Of a stretch of DNA of 64,000 bases, positions 34,212-44,779 are shown one piece after another. This stretch comes from Helicostylum pulchrum (Eukaryota; Mucoromycota; Mucoromycetes; Mucorales; Mucoraceae). The notes beneath the pieces were generated by a model that was given only the letters and a program-made list of their open reading frames with translations, was not told the DNA's origin and did not search any database. Positions within the stretch are counted from its first letter, which is position 1, and each line of letters begins with the position of its first letter. The position numbers and the translations under genes were made by a program. The DNA lies in assembly GCA_025677825.1 (NCBI GenBank), contig JAIXMO010000008.1, positions 372,001 through 436,000 of the forward strand, read 5' to 3'.

Positions 34212-34463
34212 ATGTTAGGGCTGAATTTGTCTATTGTTTCTATTTTGTTATTTTTCGTAATGTTGCAAAGCTACGCTGTTGAAGGCTCATACTATTGCTG
34301 TGGATGTTCCGGTCCCATATGCATGGAGGTTGCTTCTAATATTTGTGCTGGTAATGACAATGTTCATTATGGAAGCGGATCCTGCAAATCCGGCTGGTGG
34401 CCGTGTGAAACTGACAGGGGATGTCGCTTTGGAGTGAGAGGACCATTTTTTGATGACACTTAA
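34212..34463 (+). CDS. Small secreted eight-cysteine protein (copy R)
   Basis: 83 residues, ATG at 34212. Leader identical to copy L down to the DNA level through CCGCSGPIC-coding sequence (about the first 110 bases). After that 17 bases differ; by my count 14 change amino acids and 3 are silent. Replacements cluster in MEVASNICAGNDN (copy L: LEVASDICGSYNN) and in PCETDRGCRFGV (copy L: PCESQQPCRFGA). All eight Cys and the GSCKSGWWPC core are kept. Both copies are open and have the same promoter, so both are probably expressed. Function unknown; a secreted, fast-changing cysteine-stabilised peptide is the best description. Confidence 0.75.
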   Translation: MLGLNLSIVSILLFFVMLQSYAVEGSYYCCGCSGPICMEVASNICAGNDNVHYGSGSCKSGWWPCETDRGCRFGVRGPFFDDT

Positions 34464-34507
34464 ATATATAAAAATAAAAATTACATTATTTTTGATTCAA
34501 GTGTGTT

Positions 34508-36247
34508 AAGCATTAATCGTATGAGTTACTCCTCTCTCAATAATATTTACTCACTTTTAATAAACTATACCCTATCTGCGATCCTTTTTTCCTTACTTCA
34601 AAATTAACAATTCGATTGGAAATTATCGAGGCAAATACGAAGCTTCTCTGCATGTCTAGCCAATCAACGGTCATACACGTGCTTATCACGTGCTTTTCCT
34701 AAAATTAATCAGGTGTTGTTACACGTAGCTAATTTAATCTCAGCAGAAAGTTTAATTGCTGGCTCCGTTACGCGCGTAAACAGCGTAGAGCTAGTCTGTG
34801 CTTTCGAGTCACCCTTTACGGGGTTGCTAAAAAGGAAAACGATGTAACCATCGTATTCTCTAATGATGATTGACGTTATCCCTGGCTGAACGGTGTGGCC
34901 TCCTCGGACGCTACTACCGCTGTTGAAAAGCTTGTACAATATTAATATCTGAAATTCTTTTTTTCTACTTTATTTTGGCTCAAATTAACGTTGCTTGGTT
35001 CATAGACGTAAGTTGTTGTTACACGTCAAACTACTATTTTTTCTTTGAGTTTGGATGGATTCATCCATCCTAATATCCATTAACTTTTCTTTTTTCTTTA
35101 AGAAACTGTCAGGTTCACTGACACAAGTGTAACCTCAAATTATATTATAAATATTAATTGTATACAAAATAAATAAAGATCATCTTTCATTCTCTTAAAC
35201 ATAACTATTGTATATTCAACTTCTATTATAAACCCTTTACCTATTAGCGAGAGCACGACAAAACATATAAATATCAGATATTAAATTCAATAATAAATAA
35301 AAATCAACTAACTATTTACTTAACTAAAATACGAAAAGGGCTTTCTCTTTGATTACTCTAAATCTTTTTACTACTATTTTACCCCTTCTGTCTATTTTAA
35401 CACATAGCTTGGTTCCCTTGGATTATTCAAATTCATTGTATCTTTTTTTTTACTTTTATTGAAACTTTACTACTACCTTTAAGTCGTTCTACTTATAAAA
35501 CAGGAACTGGTGCTCACTATATATACTACTTTATCTACACTACGTTACAACGACTTTCAAATTCCAGATTTCTAACATTGTCGCAATAAAAGATTTCTAT
35601 AAGTGCGCAAATAATATCTGAAAATAGTGTGACAAAGTATTATAATCCTGCGTTCAAAATGAATAAAAGATCGAATTTTATTCTATTAATCCAAACTACC
35701 GTATAGCGAAAGCACGACGGCATCAAACTTTCGGTTTTAAAACGTATATGTCTTTTCATTTCGTAGTAAAACAATCGTGAGACTAGTGGTGGAAAACATA
35801 TGGGGGGTTGAGAAGAGATAAATCTTTAGGATAGTGCGTTACGAGAGTTTCACTCGTATGATATCATCTCTGGATCCAAAGCCGCTTCAATGTAGATAAA
35901 GTTTTGATTACCAAATCATAAAAAAAAGATTATTCGATTTTTATTTTATTTTTATTTTTAACTGGTAGCGTTTCTGATACAGGATGACGGGAGGATTTTG
36001 CCAAGATATAATGCCTATAGGCTTATACTTTTTTCCAATCTAAACAAGGGACAAGTAAAACCTGGTATTTCATACAGTAAAACCTGATAAATGGTAATTC
36101 TAACGATCGTATGGTGTGCATTAAATGCAACCCAGAACTTTCTGTACAACTGAAACCAAAAAAAAAAGAATATATAAAAGACGCAATTTTTAAAGGTCAT
36201 TGAAATCACGTATATTAACTTTTGCTCTTTTTATAAAGTATAATTAA
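34508..36247. other. Gene-poor region right of the inverted repeat
   Basis: Apart from the open frame at 34709–34939 (−) nothing coding is seen. TTAGCGAGAGCACGAC (35243–35258) and TAGCGAAAGCACGAC (35704–35718) are similar and may be a small repeat. The last 70 bases before 36248 form the promoter of the FAS1 gene, including TTTATAAAG at 36230. Confidence 0.5.
34709..34939 (-). pseudogene. GC-richer open frame without ATG
   Basis: YKLFNSGSSVRGGHTVQPGI, TSIIIREYDGYIVFLFSNPV and STLFTRVTEPAIKLSAEIKL: coherent, protein-like, but begins at TTG with no ATG and ends after 76 codons. The base composition is higher in GC than the flanks, so it may be a fragment of a mobile or foreign gene. Not recognised. 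Confidence 0.3.
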
Positions 36248-37485
36248 ATGCAAATCGGTAAATATCTTTCTCTCGCTCTTCTTGGTGCCACGGCCGTTGC
36301 TGCTCAAACTCAAAACCAGACACAAACCGATAACAATAGCACAATCTATGATCTGTTATCTGCTCCCAACAATAACTTGAACGCAAGCAGATTTGTTGGT
36401 TTAGTTAACTCTGATCCTGGCTATCAACCTATTGTCAACTTATTGAAAAATCCCGGTAACTTGACATGCTTTGTTCCCAGCGATGGTGTCCTTAATAAAG
36501 TCTTGATGGTATGGAAGGCCTACGCTAAACAACATAAAATTAACGTCACCGGTGATTACCCTCCTGCCAATATGAGCTACAATAACTATACTGTTTCTGA
36601 TTTAATCACATATCACATTGTGGGTGATAGAGTCAATTTGACCAACTTGACTGAACATAATATCTCTGTTAGCGTTGTGCACTCTGTCTTAAACGATAGT
36701 AAAGTCGATCACCTTGGTACAGGCTTGCCTATCCTTATCGGAAATAACGCCTCTTATGCTGAATTCCATAATCAAACTTGGATGAAAGCTAACAGTAGCT
36801 ATCTCGAATATGAAGTTGGTAACGGTCACGATGATACTGATGTAGATATCAAGGATGTTAATGCTACAAATGGTCTTATCAATATCATTTCATCAGGTAA
36901 CGATACATTTCTTTATTATTATTATTTTACAAATAATAAGCTAATATGTATATATTTCTACTCTAGTTTTAATTCCTCCTATGTCACCTACTACTGTCAT
37001 TAAGGAAGTTGATGACATTGACGGTTTTGAAGAATTACTCAAGAAGTATCCTATTATTGGAAATACCTTGAATAGCACTACAAACGTAAGTTTATTTATT
37101 TATTTTTTAAAAAAGAACGCCAATTTACTAACATATATTTTGTCTGTAGTTTACACTCTTTGCTCCTGCATCTGACGCATTAAAGAAGGCCAACCTTACC
37201 GGAATGAACAACGATACTATTCAAGCTTTAGTTCGCAGCCACTTAGTCGAAGGTGTTTACTATACTCCCAACATCACTGCTAATGCTCTTACCAATGATG
37301 GTCAAACTAATTTCACTACCTTCAGTAATATCACCTTCCCTGCTTACTTTAATAGCACATCAGGCTACATTACCTTGAACAACACTGCTCGTATTGTTGA
37401 TTCCAATATTTTCTTCAACAATGGTGTTATGCATGTAGTTGATAGTATCATTACTAATGATACTGAACACGATCATGACGATTAA
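36248..37485 (+). CDS. Secreted fasciclin (FAS1) protein, two domains
   Basis: Signal peptide MQIGKYLSLALLGATAVAA, then two FAS1 domains over three exons (36248–36897, 36967–37086, 37150–37485). Domain 1: LLKNPGNLTCFVPSDGVLNK ... YTVSDLITYHIVGDRVNL ... GLINIISSVLIPP. Domain 2: IGNTLNSTTNFTLFAPASDA ... ALVRSHLVEGVYY ... GVMHVVDSIITN. The FAPSD-type and H1/H2 motifs are present. More than fifteen N-x-S/T sites predict heavy N-glycosylation. No GPI signal: it ends in an acidic His/Asp tail (TEHDHDD). FAS1 proteins mediate cell-surface adhesion; a cell-wall/adhesion role is inferred. Confidence 0.9.
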
Positions 37486-38804
37486 TTTTTCTTTTTTTAA
37501 TATTTTCTTACACATAATAAAAACTACATAGCTCATTTTTTCAAAAAAAAAAAAAAGGTTTCATACTTTCTGATGTCATGGTGTTAAATTATAATGCGAC
37601 CATTATTATAGGTTATAATTTTATTCGATTCATATGAAATAAAACTGACGAAATAGGTGGTATATGGATATAAGTTAAAGCGATGTTTGAATTACAATAC
37701 ATCATCTGGAAGAATACGGCCCATAAGTTTCTTTCTTTATCATAAAAGTGACACACAAAAAAAATAATATCAAAATGGTCCGGAATAAAAAAAAAACGCA
37801 ATTATATAGGATTACATGTATTGGTTACTTTTTTAAAGATGAATTTTAAAAAAATAATCGGTGTATTTATTTTTACCGTGAATAATGGAAAGGTTACAAA
37901 AAGCCAAGCATATCGTTATAGACTTTTTTTTAAAATGAGCGTGTGATAAAAAAAAAGATGTATACATATCGGAGCAAAAAAAAAAGAAGTTAAACTAATA
38001 CATAAACAGGGTTAATAAGAATCTGATATCCACTGTGAATTAAAACTATCAGTAAGGCAAAGGCATAGTATAACCAGGGTTTGTACAGAATTATTTCTTC
38101 AAGCGATAACAAAAGTTCTTTTAATTGCATTTATAAATTAAGGACGGGTGAAAAGGAAGTATATTACTTTTTTTTTTCATCCAGTGTAAAAAACCCCTCC
38201 CGAAAGTCGGATATTAACGAACGCAAAAGTATACCCGGTGTCAAATGACCAGTAAAAAGCAAAGCAGAAAAAAAATCTCCTTCATTATCAATCGATCCAA
38301 TCGGTCAAGTAAATCGGTTCGTCAGTGCGAAGAGATTAAGGAAAAAATACTTCCTTTTATAGCTCTTTATGTCAGGATTTTTTAAAAAAATTGGTTGCAC
38401 AGAAGGTCGTGAGAAACAAATTCGTAGACCTATTTCTATATTTAGGCAAAATAAAACTATTTATCCAATTTTAGCTCTTTTTCATTATAAAATAAAGTTT
38501 ACATGACCTAATGTTATAAAATTTCACAAAACTTTTTTGTTATTAAAACAGAACTATAAGGAACTATAAGGAACAAAGAAAGGCATAGAGAGAGAAATAC
38601 AACTGTCTTTTATATGTCGTTATCTTTTAGGCCATCATTATAATACAAAACGATATGAAACTTCTTTTATTTTCTAACGGAGACCTAATAAAATATCAAG
38701 CTGAAAACAAGTGTATAAAAAAGAGCTAAAAAAAATATTTTTTTTTCTTGTAACTGATTTAAAAAAAACCCTTTTTTTGCAATTAAAAAAAAAACTTTCC
38801 AATT
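37486..38804. other. Intergenic region between FAS1 and peptide-transporter genes
   Basis: No gene supported. Several A/T homopolymers and a short tandem GGAACTATAA (38558–38577). The minus-strand open frame at 37613–37801 starts with TTG and looks random. Confidence 0.5.
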
Positions 38805-40592
38805 ATGATACAAGAAGAAAAGAAGGCAGATATGATAGATAATACACGGTCATCGGTTGAATATAAAGATGAACCTGACCCACCTTCGTACACACAAGAT
38901 GGAACTTTAGAAGGTCCTGAACCAACCGAGCAAGATTGGAAAGAATTAGCTGAAGTATCCGATAAGATACCAAAGGCTGCATTTCTAGTTATTCTTATCG
39001 AATTTTGTGAACGTTTTACATATTATGGATTAAGTGGTCCTTTTCAAAATTATATTCAGCATGAAAACCCTCCTTCTTGTAAGTCAAAATTCTCTTTAAT
39101 ATATAGTTTGTATCTAACATTTACATAATATATAGATCCTGCCGATCAACCGGGTGCTATGGGCAAAGGTCAACAAGTAGCTACTTCTTTAACTACCTTT
39201 TTCCAATTCTGGTGCTATATCACACCCATCTTGGGAGCTATTGTAGCTGATCAATTCCTTGGTAAATATAAGACTATTCTTATATTTTCCATCATTTACT
39301 TTGTCGGTCTTATTATTCTTACTCTGACATCTATCCCTATGGCTATTGAATCAGGAGCCGCGTTTCCGGGATTTATTGTCGCAGTTATTATTATTGGTCT
39401 TGCTACAGGTGGCATCAAAGCCAACGTTTCCCCACTTGTTGCTGAACAGTACCGTAGTAAATCAGCTTACGTGAAGACCTTAAATAACGGCAATCGTGTT
39501 ATCGTTACTCCTCAAGCTACCTATCAAAAGATCTTTAACTACTTTTATTGGGGTATCAATATTGGTTCTCTGTCTGCTATTGCTACTACTGAATTAGAAA
39601 AGAATGTTGGTTTCTGGCCTGCTTATTTGTTACCAACACTCATGTTTATTCCTTGTATTATTGTTGTTATATTGGGTCGTAAACAGTATGTACTTAACCC
39701 ACCTCGTGGTTCCGTTTTTGTTGAAGCTGGCCGCTTATTTTATCTTAGCTGGAAGGTGAAAGGTGGTTTAGAAGCCTGTAAACCTTCTAATTTATCCCGT
39801 GAACGACCTGATCTGCTTGGAAGAGTAACCTGGGACGATATCTTCGTAGATGAATTAAAACGTACATTAAAAGCTTGTGTCGTATTTTGTTGGTTCCCTA
39901 TCTACTGGTTATGTTACTCGCAAATGACCAACAATCTAGTTTCTATGGCAGGTACCATGTTGACTGGTAATGTTCCCAACGATATTATGCAAAATATTGA
40001 TCCTATCGCTTTGATTATTTTGATTCCACTGATGGATAGTTTCGTTTACCCATTTTTACATCGTATTGGTTTGCCTATGCGTCCTATTACTCGTATCACC
40101 TGCGGGTTCTTTTTCGCTGCTGCTTCCATGGGATACACAGCCGGTATTCAATCCATGGTATACAATTCTCCTCCGTACTACGATCACCCTGATGGTAAAG
40201 AAAACTGGATCTCTGCTGCTTACTTGATTCCATCCTATGTATTGATTGCTATATCTGAAATCTTTGCTTCGATTACTGGTATGGAATACGCTTATAAAAA
40301 GGCACCGCAATCAATGAAATCTATTGTCATGGCGCTTTTCTTGCTTACCAACTGTTTTGCTTCGATTCTTGCTTTTGCTCTGGTTTCAGTTACAGTAGAT
40401 CCTAAATTGGTTTGGATGTATACTGGTATCTGTGTTTTTATGCTGTTATGTACAATTTTATTTTATATCTGTCATCATAAAGCAGACGTTACCGATGCAG
40501 AAGAAGATGCTATTATGCGTGATATAGAACGTAAAACAGTACATACAGATGAAGAAGATATTGTAGAATATGAAGCAAACAAAAACATTTAA
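38805..40592 (+). CDS. PTR2: POT/PTR2-family di-/tripeptide transporter
   Basis: Proton-coupled oligopeptide transporter of the plasma membrane. Exon 1 (38805–39079) holds an acidic cytosolic N-terminus and the POT signature on TM1, IEFCERFTYYGLSGPFQNYI; exon 2 (39136–40592) has QFWCYITPILGAIVADQFLG (second PTR2 signature), GLATGGIKANVSPLVAEQYR, FNYFYWGINIGSLSAI, the EFASITGMEYAYKKAPQSMK-like stretch EIFASITGMEYAYKKAPQSM and a C-terminal helix. The substrate-contact E-x-x-E-R/E of the family is represented by EFCER. Cytosolic tail ends with an acidic region. About 575 residues, the family norm. Symbol by family resemblance. Confidence 0.92.
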
Positions 40593-40620
40593 TTGATTGT
40601 AAATAGCATACACATACAAA

Positions 40621-40642
40621 CACACACACACACACACACACA
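40621..40642. repeat. (CA)n microsatellite in the 3' flank of PTR2
   Basis: Eleven CA units lie between the stop of the peptide transporter and the facing carrier gene. Confidence 0.9.
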
Positions 40643-40780
40643 TTATATTCCCCCTTTTTTTTTACTCTTTTTTTTTTTAATTAAATAAATAATAGATATT
40701 GCTATAAGGTGGTATATATACAAAAAAAAAAAAAAAGAAAAAAAAAGAGAGATTTTACTATTTAAACTATATAAACTTTT

Positions 40781-41944
40781 TTAAAGATTTTTCCAATCGT
40801 CTAATTTCTTTATAACTAATTCATACGTAAGAATCGTCATTGCTGAAGAAGGCACAGTTCTAACCAAGTTTGTTGATAAACCTTTATAAAAGCCACGTAT
40901 ACCTTCTTCCTTTGAGATGATTTTAATTGCATGAACAATACCTTGATACTTGTACGGCTTTCTAGTTTGGTTTTGTAACCTGGTTCGAATCACTTCGTGA
41001 GGATAAGTTGCAAGACTCGCTGCCATCTTTGAAAGTGAAGAAGCTAATAAAATAGACGAAGAACCTGAAACAATATCTCGATCGACGTCTTTTTTTTTTC
41101 AGACTAAATGTTAGTTGCCTTTTTTTTATATGGGTTAGGGATTATGTACTTGTAACACTTACGAAATACAACTTTTAATCTTTCGTATAATGGAAATTGT
41201 ACAGCAACATGACTGATGCCGATTAATGATGGTCCCAAACCTTTATAAAAACCTCGAAATCCTTCTTCCTTTGCAATTGTAATAAATGCGTGTAATGTAT
41301 TGTTGTATCTATACGCTGTTCTTTCGTTTTGAGTCTATATAAATTATTAGTACACAGTAAAAAAAAACTGATAAGATAACAAATTACCATTAGTCTAGTT
41401 TTGATAACCCATAACGGATTTGTCAACATGGTTGAGGCAACCCCAGCTGACATTGCCGAGGAAATATGTAGTAACCATTCTTTATCATGACCTAATTATG
41501 TATATATCTGTATTAGTCACATGCCTAGCGAAAAAAAATAATATCATAAAATACCTAATTCATCGGCCCAATGACTTTTACAATAATCATATGCAGTAAA
41601 ATAAATAGCCCAAGTGGGTAAGTAGCCTAATATGGTTGGACCCAAACCTCTATATAATCCACGAATACCTTCTTCCGTCCAAATTCTAGATAGAGTACCA
41701 ACTGTACCACTATATAATCTCTCTCCAGGTAAAGGAACTCCCTGGTTTTGTAATCTTGTCTTGGCTACATCTAATGGGCAAGTAACAATAGATGAAACAA
41801 TGCCAGCGCCTGCGCCCGCAATAGAGTGCTTTAAATTTTCATGATTTTGACTATTCTTTTCTTTTATTAATCCAATACAGATCCATTACTAGTAAAAAAA
41901 ACTTACGCGAATTCTTTCCACCAATTGACAGCTGCTGTGCCCAT
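40781..41944 (-). CDS. YIA6: Mitochondrial NAD+ carrier (Yia6/Ndt1 type)
   Basis: Five exons from ATG 41944 (MGTAAVNWWKEFA). Carrier repeats: SIVTCPLDVAKTRLQNQG then GYLPTWAIYFTAYDYCKSHW; MLTNPLWVIKTRLM then FRGFYKGLGPSLIGISHVAV and QFPLYERLK; LATYPHEVIRTRLQNQTR then VRTVPSSAMTILTYEL. The PTWAIYF-Y-D, NPLWVIKTRL and YPHEVIRTR triplet, with the tryptophan in NPxW, is what separates NAD+/pyrimidine-nucleotide carriers from others; the LGYLPTWAIYF stretch is Yia6-like. Supplies NAD+ to the mitochondrial matrix. Convergent with PTR2 (188 bases). Symbol by resemblance. Confidence 0.87.
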
Positions 41945-42236
41945 GGCTAATTTTTATATGTTTTACTTATTGTCCACCCCTTTTTTTTTTAAAAAAAAAA
42001 GGTAATATTTCTTCCTTCTACTCGTTCGTTATAATTTCTTCGTTTTTAGCAAGAAGAAGAAGAAAAAGAAAAGAGCTTTAATTATATGCGTATAAATAAA
42101 ATATAAAAAAAGTTCTGTGTGAAAAAAAAAAGAGAAAAAAAAAAGAGAAAAAGACAAAAAAGTGGCAGTGAAGTCATTATACCCAATGAAAACTGGGTTT
42201 TTCTAAAAAATCAACGTCACCTCGTTCAAAATAAAT

Positions 42237-43090
42237 TTACAATTCACGCTTCACATATTTCATGGTATCAATATCAACAATAATCCTATCATCCTCGTTG
42301 ACAAATTCAGGTACTTGTAATTTAGCACCGTTGGTTAAAGTAGCAGTCTTATAGACGGTACCTTTAGCAGCTTGTCCAGCACGGTTAACAACTGATTGGA
42401 CTGTATATATATAATTGGAAGGCAGTTTAAAAGTACAAGGTTGAGAACCGTGTTCAGGAGTAGTAAGGAAATTTACTGAAACAAGCATAGAATCTACGTT
42501 TATGAAAAAAAAAGAGGGGCGTTAGAATGAACTACACACACCCATAAATATATATAAACAAACCTTCCAACATATTGACTGATGCTTCACACTGACTAAC
42601 TGTCATTTCAATTTCTTCAAAACTTTCTAAGTTTAATAAATGAACTTTCTCGCCTTCTGTATACAAGTATTGATAAGGTTCATCTGTTAAATTCAAGACT
42701 ATAGAAAGCAGTTAGATTTCTGTGTTGTATAAAAAATCCCCTATTGTTTAATTTACTTTCTAAACTGTCACTTGATCTGAAACGTTCATTAATCTTATTA
42801 CTGGATAAAATATCTTGCAATTCCATCTAATAAATATTATTTGCTGTCAGAAAAAACACTTGTATTATAACACACTGTATTATCCAAAAACTTACTTTGA
42901 CAACAGCACCACCTCTACCAGTAGAAACATGGTCTCTAGTCAAAACTTTCCAAGCCTTGTCTTTTAATTGAACTACTTGGCCTTTTTTAATGGAACCTAC
43001 ACTCAACTTGTAGAAACGTTGACTAGCAGGTAATGTACGTGTCCATTTGAAGGAAGCTTGTCTTGTGAATGAAAATAAAATACTAGACAT
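42237..43090 (-). CDS. Mitochondrial elongation factor P-like protein
   Basis: Three EF-P/KOW-OB domains over four exons: SIKKGQVVQLKDKAWKVLTR (KOW-like domain 1), VSTGRGGAVVKVELQDI (where bacterial EF-P carries its modified residue, here GRGG without the Lys/Arg-P loop of KPGKG), YLYTEGEKVHLLNLESFEEI (OB domain 2) and the C-terminal PEFVNEDDRIIVDIDTMKYV domain. A basic N-terminus rich in Ser/Arg (MSSILFSFTRQASFKWTRTL) suggests a mitochondrial presequence. EF-P relieves ribosome stalling at proline runs; an organellar role is inferred. About 235 residues. Divergently paired with the tRNA-synthetase gene. Confidence 0.82.
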
Positions 43091-43248
43091 GGTTAAAAAG
43101 AAAAAGGAGTTTTTAATTTTTTCTTAAAAAACAAGCCACTACCCTAACAAAAATGCCAAAAGTTACTCATCAAACTGAGATCTAAAAACAAAAAAAAAGT
43201 TTATTTACCTTTTTCTCCCCTTTTAAAAACTTTTTTTTCTTTTCGAAA
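43091..43248. promoter_or_regulatory. Bidirectional promoter, mt-EF-P / tryptophanyl-tRNA synthetase
   Basis: Only 158 bases part two divergent ATGs. The sequence is T/C-rich towards the synthetase gene (TTTTTTCTTTTCG before the ATG) and A/T-rich in the middle; no TATA box stands out. Both genes serve translation, so co-expression would make sense (inference). Confidence 0.6.
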
Positions 43249-44662
43249 ATGGCAGAGTTAAATAACCAAGTTGAAGGCATGAAAATTGAAGTAGCAGCTT
43301 CTCAAAACGTTACACCTTGGGAAGTTGAAGGAGCTGTTGTTGATGGTGTTCAACAAGCCATTGACTATAACAAGTTGATGGACCAATTTGGTACCAGACC
43401 AATTGACGCCGCTTTATTAGAACGTTTCGAGACTTTGACTGGACGCCAACCTCATATCTTTTTAAGAAGAGGAACCTTCTTTTCTCACAGGTTAGTACCA
43501 CCACCAATTTTATGACATAATCAGTCCCTAATATTTATTTTTATTGTAGAGAGCTTGGTATCATTCTTGATCGTTTCGAGCAAAAGAAGCCCTTCTTTTT
43601 ATATACTGGACGTGGCCCTTCTTCTGCCTCTATGCATTTAGGACATATGGTTCCTTTTGTATTCTGCCAGTAAAGTATTAATACAAAGTAAAACATTGTA
43701 TACATTTATCTCTAACTTTTTTTTTTTTAATATATAGATGGCTTCAAGATGTCTTTGATGTTCCTATTGTAATTCAATTAACTGACGACGAAAAATTTTT
43801 ATTCAAGCCTAATTTGACAGTTGAAATGTGTCATCAATTTGCTTTTGATAATGCCAAAGACATTATTGCCTGTGGTTTCAAGGCTGAAAAGACATTTATC
43901 TTCTCTAACCTTGACTTTGTCGGTGGTGCATTTTATCACAATGTTGTTCGTATTGCCCGTTGTATTACGTTAAACCAATCTAAATCAACATTTGGTTTCA
44001 ATGATAGTGACAACATTGGTAAAGCTCACTTTGTAGCAGTACAAGCCGCACCATCCTTCTCCAACTCATTCCCTCAAATATTTGGTGACAAGAAAGATAT
44101 TCCTTGTTTGATTCCTTGTGCTATTGATCAAGATCCTTATTTCCGTTTAACTAGAGATGTAGCAAAGAGATTGAAATACCCCAAGCCTAGTCTTATTCAT
44201 GCTAAGTTTTTCCCTGCTTTGCAAGGACCTCAAACCAAGATGAGTGCTTCTATTGATACTTCTGCCATCTTTATGACAGATACTGCTAAGCAAATTAAGA
44301 ACAAGATTAACAAACATGCTTTCTCTGGTGGAGGAGCTACTGTTGAAGAACATAGAGCTAATGGTGGTAAGCCTGACGTTGATGTTGCTTATCAATACCT
44401 TTCCTTCTTCATGGAAGATGATGCAGAATTACAAAAGATCCACGACGTAAGTAGTACCTGCTTTTTTTTATTATTATTGTAAGATTTTAACTGACATATT
44501 ATATAGTCTTATAAAACTGGTGAATTAATGACTGGTGAATTAAAGAAGATTTGTATTGATGTCTTACAAAAATTCGTTACCGATTTCCAAGAAAGAAAGA
44601 GTAAGGTTACAGATGAACTTGTTTCTTATTATATGGACAAGAATAGAAAGATCGAAATTTAA
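43249..44662 (+). CDS. WRS1: Cytosolic tryptophanyl-tRNA synthetase
   Basis: Class-I aminoacyl-tRNA synthetase charging tRNA-Trp. Four exons. The eukaryotic/archaeal-type signature is clear: [17 protein letters not shown] (HIGH-equivalent), [36 protein letters not shown] (ATP/Trp pocket), [16 protein letters not shown] (KMSKS-equivalent KMSAS), and [14 protein letters not shown]. Ends in [16 protein letters not shown]. Length about 400 residues, as in yeast. Short N-terminal extension, no mitochondrial presequence. Symbol by resemblance. Confidence 0.95.
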
Positions 44663-44779
44663 AATAAAATATTTTTTTGTGTGTGTAACCTCTTTAATAT
44701 AAAAAGAGGGACGGGGGTGTAAGAAAATTTTCTCTTTTTGCTTTGCTTCTTCTTTTTTAAAAAAACTTGAAAAAAAAAA

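Larger units (their letters stand above)
33441..34507 (-). repeat. Right arm of 3.4-kb inverted duplication
   Basis: Inverted counterpart of 31120–32186. The core (33686–34211) is identical by eye to the left arm, whereas the inner 250 bases carry many substitutions and indels and the outer end about 5–10 differences in 60 bases. No inverted-repeat termini or target duplications that would mark a transposon were found at the outer ends. Confidence 0.88.

Noticed and set aside
35054..35071. GGATGGATTCATCCATCC hairpin
   Set aside because: Seven-base arms only, no neighbouring feature; likely chance.
41632..41844. Open frame on + within the NAD+ carrier locus
   Set aside because: Antisense of a well-supported carrier exon.
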